Origin: Leptasterias polaris
Lineage: Eukaryota > Echinodermata > Asteroidea > Forcipulatida > Asteriidae
Direction: 5' to 3'
NCBI GenBank assembly: GCA_037783415.1
Contig: JAZGTN010000022.1
Span: 2,542,001-2,606,000, forward strand
DNA: 64,000 bases
Each line of letters opens with the position of its first letter. Positions within the stretch are counted from its first letter, which is position 1. Positions 35,501 through 44,500 of the stretch are shown one piece after another. The notes beneath the pieces were generated by a model. It was not told the origin of the DNA. It did not search any database and saw only the letters and a program-made list of their open reading frames with translations. The translations under genes were made by a program, and so were the position numbers.

Positions 35501-38500
35501 TGCAACTATATGTGCATGTGTGCGAAACTCCACACAACTTCAAACACTTGTATTTGTGGGAGAAAGCTGGGCCTTGTTTTAAAGAGTGTGACTACATGTG
35601 TGCAAAACTCCAAACAATTTCAAACATTTGTGTTTGTGGGAGAAAGTCGGGCCTTGTTAATAGAGAGTGCAACTACATGTGAGCGAAACTCCAAACAATT
35701 TCAAACATTTGCGTTTGTGGGAGAATGTTGGGCTTGCTTATTGATTAGTTTGTCAATGAATTTTTTGTGATATTTGTACCCTGAACCAAAGAAATAACCA
35801 AGGATGTAAAAATGTGTGATCCAGTGAAGTTCTTGTGCTATGAAGTACATGTACATGTAACTAATGAACAGTATTCATCATATACAGTCTGCCAATTTGG
35901 CCAGTATGGACAATTTCTCAGTTACGAACATAAAGCTTTTTAATATTGCTTTTTCCTACAAATGTTTTAGTGTACAATATTCACTGAGTCAAGAAAATCA
36001 TGTACAAAAAATATATATAATTTTGGGGCGGGCTTTGGCAATCATGACCAGAAATATGTTTAGCGTCTATCATTGGTTAAGTGTCTGTCATTGGTTAAAG
36101 CGATTTTTCAAACTTTCCACTTGAGCTGCGGTGACAAACATATTGCTCCAATCAAACTTTAACCGAGTTGGTGGCTCGGTTAGGTAAGGTTTTGAGATGG
36201 CGGTTTTTGCATACTAACAATTTTTTTTTTAAATGACTGACACTGTTACATACATGTATCACTTAAACGGTAATAAAATTCAGACTAAGTTAAATTCCCT
36301 GAAAGTTTAAACAAAGGCCATATATTTCTTTAGAACAACTTGCACAGTAATTGTCACACTATGCCACTAACTGTTTAGGGGTTACCCACCTGTTTTTGCG
36401 TAGTGCTCAGCAAAATATTTCAGTCAGAAAATTGCCCCCTCCCCCAAAAATAAAAAAAATAAAAAAATGAATACAAAATATACAAACAATTCAAAAAAAC
36501 ATTTTTAAAAATTTAATCAAAAGAAAGAAAAAGGTTAAGAAAAAATCCCGGATTTCTGTGATAAATGGTAACAAAAGTAGCAAAAGAATTTCCTGAGCAA
36601 TGTAAGTTCATCGTTCACTTAGCCTTAAAAGGGAAGGTTCAGAATTAGATTCCATGAAGATATCGGATCCCGTTTCCAAGAAAAGCACCATTAAACTAGA
36701 TGGTGGTGAAATCTTCAAGAGGGGCACTCAAGTTATAAAAGAATTGGTTGAAAATAACCTTTTCTTTTTTCATCCCTGCTTTGAACAAAAATGGCAAGTT
36801 TCTCATTTGGCACACTGAACTGAAGCATTTCCAGCCGAAAATACCTGAGGATATTTGGTATTTGTGCTAACTTGATACTAAGTTAAAGAAGGGTAACTTT
36901 GCAAAGTTACATATATTCTCAATCAAGATTGAAACACGGCAGTTTGTTAACAGCGCTGAACCTTTAAAGAGGAAGGGAAGTGACCGATTCAATTTTGTGA
37001 TGTACTCATTTTCCAATTGATAGAGTCCTCATGTGAGCGGGGAAAAAATTACAAGTTTCTAACCTCACATCAAAATGGTGAAAATTACAATTGCAATTGC
37101 ATTCGACACCCGCCCAGTGCAAAATGTGTCAACATGCAAAACATCTGATGACATTCTGAGAAAAATGGGTCACTACATTTTTGTAAAGGGATGTTTTGGT
37201 TCATAACTGACTTTTTGAGAGCGAAATTTGAATTATGAAGTCATTGTAATTCAGTAACTAACAGGTCTTAACATTCCAATGGGGAATTTTTTGACAGTCA
37301 AAATGTCACATTCAAGGCTGTTTTGATTAAATTTTATTGAAATTCAGGACTGAACCAAAACGTCCCCGTACACAAATGTTGTGGTCCATTTTTCTCAGAA
37401 TGATGTCATCAGATCTTTTGGGTGTTGACAAATTTTTGCACTGGAAGGGTATTGAATAAAATGTCAATTTACACCATTTAAATGTGAGAACTCTATCTAT
37501 GAGAAAATGAGTACAAAACAAAATTGAATTGGTCACTTCCCTTCCTCTTTAAAGGTGCTGTATACGTTTGGTAATTGGAGCCTACTGTTTGTTTCAAACC
37601 TATATAATTGTAGATATATACCATAAAACTAACTTGTGAAAATTTCACTTCAAAAGGTGGTCGCGTTTTTGAGATATCACCGAAAAAACGGAGCAAATAT
37701 TTCCACACAGGAAGAATATTCCCTATAGGAATACACAATCTGAGAAGCGTTACGGCTGTAACGCTTCTCAGATTCAAATTTTGGGGGATAAAAAGTGATA
37801 TATTTTTCCATAACCACCGTACTTCAAAGTTTCTCAAAATACATTATACTATCCAAAGCTGCTGTACTTCTTACCAAGTAAGTTTTTATTGCCATTAATT
37901 TTCATACCAAACGTATACAGACCCTTTAAAGAATCTGGTTCTGGAGTGAGCCCCTAAAGTGGATGCATCGCAATTATTGAGTCAACAACAAAAAAAGTTC
38001 CACTACTTAGTATCTCTGTCAGTGTACACAAAGTGTGCAACAAAAGCAGACAACACAACACAGAACTGCGTTTGTTTTTACACAAAGACCGAGGGAAAAC
38101 ATCACTAACTGGGTACTTGTAATTAGCACTCTATCATGACTACAGATGGGGGTGGAGCGGGGAGGGGTGGCTACCAGACTATAAAGCGCATTCCGTATCT
38201 AGCAAGATTGGTCAGACTTACCTTGAGAACTTGCTTGGGCTTGTGTCTTCATCTTCACCATCTTCGGAGCTGAAAAGTATGTACAACAAAACTAAATTTA
38301 GAGGTTTGATATTAATATTGAAGTCCCGACTATCTTTTGGGGAGGTTGATCTATATATACCTTTCCATTATTGATAAACAAAGTGCGCCACTTGGCATGG
38401 ACGGCCGAATGCTAGCAAAACGTTCAATCTTGTTAACAAAAATTGTGACCAAATTCAACATTTTCTGTAAAGATTCATGAGCTGAAATACCTAAAGCATG

Positions 38501-41500
38501 ATTGGTTGATTTGTTTCCACCAAATTCAACACTATTTTTGAATATTTGTGCAGCATTGCTACAAACTATGGCTATCTGTTTTTTATTTGCAGTTATGGCT
38601 TTCCATAGTTTTCCAACCTCAGTTGGCAAAATCTTGGGCTGTGACGTTGCAATAGAAAGGTCTATAAAATGAAAAACTCCAGTTGTCTATGTTTATACAC
38701 AAGTTAACTGTCATGTTGGGCACCCCCCAAACAAGGCCAAGTTCCATAGTGCTTTAAGCAAACAATTCACAATTACGTTTAGTGATCGTGCACAATTTAA
38801 ATACATACAAAAATTAGGTTCATAATGAGAAAATTGAATAAGCTGTTGCAAACTGCTTTACAGCAAAAAGGATCTTTGGTATAAATGCAAACAAATGGTA
38901 AATAGCCTGATGTTTCAATGCTAGCAGAGTCTTTCTAGAATACTAAAATGACAACACAACACAAATCCCACAACACAACACAACACAACACAACACACAG
39001 GTGCATTTTTACATCAGTGCACAATGGCATATTAGGATACACGTTTAATACCAGCAAAATATTTTTAGTTTGCTGTTTTTGTTACAATGGTCTCATATCA
39101 ATTACTAAACAACACTTGTGAACTGTTGCAGTATAGGCCTAAACGCTTGAAACCGAAAAAAAATCTCTGGATTTGTTTTGCTCTAATCATGGTATTTACA
39201 TCTTTCACATATGTCTTATTTTTAATTCAAATTCACATGTACGGTGTACAGTACGTGCATGTCCATGTAGGTACACACACAGTGTACACAAACACCTTCA
39301 TTGCAACTTATGTATGCGGAGGAGAGACTCCAATAGTGTCCAGTGCATGTTGAACTGGGTCATGTTAAACACTATACAAGCACTTGAGGCAGACGATGAA
39401 ACCCCCCTATCACTGACAGAGCACTGCCACGTACTAACTGCAACACCTTAAGATCAGGCAGGATGCAACAGTACAGGTACTTCCATTAAATCTCTTCATT
39501 TACTGAAGTGTTCAATTGGGAGGCGTCTCAACCGCCCCCCACCCCCCAATCATGGAATATGCATTACTGCGGGAACGCACCGTTTACCATGTTTCTGAGG
39601 AACTGTTTTGATAGATCTGCTCGGCTTGTTCTCTGCATTAATTTCCTTGCCATCCGACACGTGTATGTGGACAGTTAAGTGGGCAATCCAAACTGAATTT
39701 TCATTTTCTCAACTGGAGATTTTTTTTTGTCCTGCAATCCAAGAAATTCAATATTACATACAACCCTTGCACATCTTGTCCATCCATTTATTCCAAAGAA
39801 ACACCCCACAAAATAAAATAACACAATAAATAATCAAATATTAAAAAAAAATACTACAGGACATTTATTGCAATAGTATGGTTTTGTTTTTGCAATCGTA
39901 ACAAATAAACAAGAATTTAAAAAATTGCTTGGAGTATTTCTTTCTGTTGTGTTTCTGTATTTCCACTCAGCAAAATGAACAAAAACAAAAGTTTTGTGTG
40001 AAACATTGAATATCTACAGTAATCTTTTAAAATGAATCCCCTAGATAGAAACAAAAATACACAAATGCACACACCCATAAATTCACATCTTTGAGGCTTT
40101 TGCCCCTCTAAGCCTGAAAATGTCCCTTCAAAACATTCACATGAGAGTATTCCTTTTAAAATGGACAGTTGGGGGTAACCCTTACATTTCAAAGCTAGTA
40201 GCCAGTATTAAGAAATTATATGCAGTGTCAAATTTCAATTAGAACAATTGAAAGAGGGTTCCCAAATTGCATTACTTTTTCCTGTAAAGTAATGGAGAAA
40301 ATAAAATGGACCAAAATTTGAAAGAAGCCCTCTACAAGGAAGCCTCCAGGCCAGAGTGGTACTTTGTTCTAAAACAAGGGGCGGCCAGAGATGATGTTGG
40401 TACCCGATGTCACCTCACTAAACGTGGATGGATGACTTTCATTGTATCTTTATTGATAAATTGGCCTTAAAATCAGCAAAAACATCGTTCTAGAAAAGGA
40501 AAGGCAGGTTCTTCCGGCAAAGGGCACCTCTATGAGGAATACATGTATGTAAATTTCAAGGGGCACCAAGGCAATCACGAGGGGCAGTTGCCTCCATTAA
40601 GTTTGCACCCTGTGTACACAATTTGATTAGAGAGCGGCTCTTAGGTCAAATTCAATTTCGTGAGGCAGTTGCATCAGTTAAATAAATGACTGCAAAAAGT
40701 GTAAGGATGTATGGTATATTATGCACAATGTAGTTCATTGTATTAATCTTAGTTCATTTATAATTAAATTTTTTCCCGAGCTGTTTGACAAACCAACACT
40801 CAGTCTATATCAATCTAATGGGAGGGGGGGGGGGGGGGGCAACAGCATGACAGGCTGCCTCATCTCTATTTAATAAACTCACTCCCTTAATTCATTATCT
40901 ACGTGAGCAGTATTGTGATCCCAGGCCCCGCTGGCCCGAACTCATTGAATAGCTGGTCACGATCACCACTTCCCACTGGGAACGCTTCATTATAAGCCCC
41001 TTTGTATACTCTCCCATTCTGTGCATTTCATTAAAAAGGAAAAAAATAAATAAATGAAACTCCTGTCTATAGACTGAACACATGTCACGGCAATAATGCC
41101 ATAAATGATGGCTTTTTGCATGCTAATTGCAAAGAACAGGGACAAAGCGATCAGAACCGTGAGCATTGTTTGATTTATCAAAAGCCATTCTTAATTCACT
41201 GTACATTATATGTACATGTACATATGTACATGATACACTGTAATACAGCCACATTATGTTCATACATGTGTACACATGTACATACTACAGTAGTTCATTA
41301 AAGAGGGGTTTTAAAGGAACTGTCATTGTTTGGTTTTTGTCAACGTCATGCTGATTTATAATGCACAATTATAAAGAAAGATACAAACAAAATCACTTTG
41401 TTTTAGCTGAATACAGTGTCTACTTGCTCAGAAAACAGCAAAGAACTGTCACAGAATTTTCCCATGAACGTCCAGTCCAGGTTTAGCCAGATCACAGCGG

Positions 41501-44500
41501 GTACCTACCGCATCTCTGGATGCAATATTCACCAAACGATCAACCCTCAGATATCAGAGAACCGACTCATCAACAATCAGAAGTTTGAGAAAGATTCGTA
41601 CATGAATGTTTCCAAGATTCAAATGTTTTGATTTATTTCTAATCAACAGGGGGCATTTCAGACGAAATAATTTTTGTTGGGGGGGGGGGGGGGGGGGTTA
41701 TTACCAAAACCAATACCCTAGCTTAACCTTCAAAATCACTTATGTGCTGCACTCTTTTCCCGATAGAGTCTATAAATGGGAAAAATCTCGCTCTAGTTAA
41801 TTTTTCTTTGTTCAACCAAACATCATTTCATCGTTTCCCTTGTCAGCTTGTGGTTTATTATTTGATATCTGAAATAAAAAGTCGCATCCCCTTAAAAGGT
41901 GATCCCCGGCTGCCGCTTCCCAGGTTGTGTCGTAAACTTGGGTGACATCCCTGGCTATACAGCAGTTAACAGTTATGGCTTCTGACTGGCACCCCCAAAC
42001 AAAGATACTGACAAAATAAGGAGACCGCCAACATAGGATTTGATAGCTCAGTTGGCAGAGCGCCGGCACGTTACTCCGGACCTCTCTAGCTCAAATCCCG
42101 CCCTAGTCATTTTTTTCATTGTTCGACCCAAAATTATTAAACATTTATTCTATACCCTTTCAAAGCAGTTCTGCATTGAAAGTTACCAATAAATGGGTCA
42201 GTCATGCCTTTACATTCCACACATTAATGTTTCGTCTGTCAAAAGGTCAAACTCACCCCATTTTAAATTAATATCATGGAAATTCCGGAATAAACTGAAA
42301 ATTCCCCACAAGAAATTGTACAGACTCACACTAAAATGTGACAGTCGGATTGGATTTTTTTTTGATATTATTCATTTCACACTGGAAGGGTATCAAGTGC
42401 AATTTGGGAGTTTCCTTCCCACATCTAAATAAAAACTGAATATTATTATTACTATTATTATTATTATTATCATTATTTATTTGACCAAGACAAACAAAAC
42501 AAAATTACAAAGGGGCAAGTACAAGAAGATGAATAAAGAAGTAATCCAAATAAAAAACAAAAAAGTAAACAATAGAAAACAAACAAATAGGCAAGTAGGC
42601 TGTAGACAAACATTTTCTTCATCATCTTCTCTTCAAAGGTATCTTCATACCAACGAGTTACTGCACTCTGAGAATCCTTTGGTTTCATTACCAGAATTAC
42701 AGTCAGTTAACAAATCAAAAAACTTAATTGATAAATTAGCACCAGATAAAGAATAATATGGTTTTACCCAGAAAATGATGTGTGTAAAGCACTGTCTGTA
42801 TACTCAGTACTTTCCCGAGTCCTGTGACCCCCCAAAAATCAACTAGGCCTATTACTCGGGTGGGATTCGAACCCATGACCTTTGCCTTTCTGATGCCTTA
42901 GGCCTACCACTAGACCACAGAGATTACCCGGTAGCTTGAGACAGTTTCAATCCTATCTATTTATATTTAAATTGAATGCCAATGATTTTAGTTGAATGTA
43001 ATGTATTAAGTGCATACTCACACTGCCTTTCTCTTGCGCTGAGCCATCTGCTGGGGCGGGATTTCTTCGTTTCCTGGAAGGGAGAACAAGAGTCAAGACA
43101 TTCTTGAGATGGTTAAAAAATCATGACTTACACTACATGTACACTAGTACTAGTACTATAATTAGCTCATTTCTAATGTGTACCTTGTACACTCTATATA
43201 TACCTGTAGTACCAAGAAATGTACCTTGTACACTCTCAATACCTTGCAGAGCAGTCATTGTAAACTCTATTTCTACCTCCATGCTTTTACTACACTCTAC
43301 ATGTACCAAGGTACACTCTACATGTACCTTGTATTGTATACATTCCACATACATTACCTTGCACACTCTACATACATACATGTACCTTGCACATTCTACG
43401 TACATGTACCTTGCACATTCTACGTACATGTACCTTGCACATTCTACGTACATGTACCTAAAACAGTACCTTGCATGTATTCTAGTGTACCGTACACTCT
43501 ACCTTATATTGTACATTTCACATGTACCTCGCACACTCCTCACATGTACTATGTGCCTTGTACATTCCACATTTGATGTACCTTGTACGCTTTAATGTAC
43601 CTTGTACACTTTACATGTAACACCACGGTTACTTCCATCCATGCACAAACACATGAAAAGAACAATCTATACATTGTACTCTGTTCATAAAATATAATGT
43701 GAACTAAAGTTGCTTATAAATCTACAAGTTGCAAAAAATAAGTTAGTGGTCTGACGTTTCGACCCTAGCAGAGTCTTTCTCGAAGGCTGAATGACAAAAC
43801 AACACACATACAAGCATGGATACAGGAGTTGCAAGAGTAGTCAAGTGGAAACACATGAATAGAGAGAGTGGAGAGAGAAAAGCAGAAAGCATACAGAGAG
43901 GGCAGGGGGTAAGCAGGGATGATGAAGACAAAGGGTGGGGGGGGTTTATGAACAAGTTATAAACATTTAATATTTTAACAGGACTTGAACCTGCGACCTC
44001 TGGATTAACCTGTCAGCGCACTACAAACTGAGCTACATTATGTATCCCTAGCACTTTTGTTGGCAGTCAATATATTTGTTCAGGGGGGGGGGGGGGGTGC
44101 CAGTCAGAAGCCAGTCAACCTGTGACTGCCATGGAGCCAGGGATTATTCATTTAAAAAAATAATTTTCCTGAATGTATGTTTAGAATATTTGCAGCTGCT
44201 GTTTCAATCAACACACCCAACATAAACATGTACACATTCCTAAAATGTACACTGTGTTTACACGACTTTGCCAACTAGATACAACAGTCATGACAATGTG
44301 CAAGACATTGCATTCTTTATCCCTAGGCACAACTACCACTTTATGTAGTTGACCCCCAGACGAGGTCACCCCCTACAAGGGGGTTGGCTCCTTTAGACCT
44401 TTCAGCCACAATGGCTACTTTAGTGGACCAAGAGAAAACACTCAAGCCTGAAGTCATTTGTTTCAACCTTCATAACCAAGCTAACAACGGTTGGAAAGAG

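Larger units (their letters stand above)
25329..38221 (-). other. ARNT intron 3 (12.9 kb), repeat-filled
   Basis: No exon is recognised. It separates the short N-terminal exons from the bHLH exon. Contents in order: SINE 25490-25833, MITE-A 26536-26684, MITE-E 27289-27540 and 28113-28480, SINE 3' part 29010-29218, SINEs 30190-30545 and 30790-31060, a 222-bp tandem duplication 31612-32055, a hairpin 34744-34908, a tandem repeat 35500-35740 and abutting foldback elements 36961-37930. The stretches 31065-31610, 32060-33680 and 33800-34740 show nothing I can name. Confidence 0.6.
38662..43021 (-). other. ARNT intron 2, remainder
   Basis: Contains CAACA simple repeats (38952-39000), an element related to 12843-13286 at about 41311-41730 with a G-run at 41679-41697, a SINE at 41795-42125 and a reversed SINE at 42757-42935. 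The stretches 39000-40500 and 40610-41310 show no recognised feature. Confidence 0.5.
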
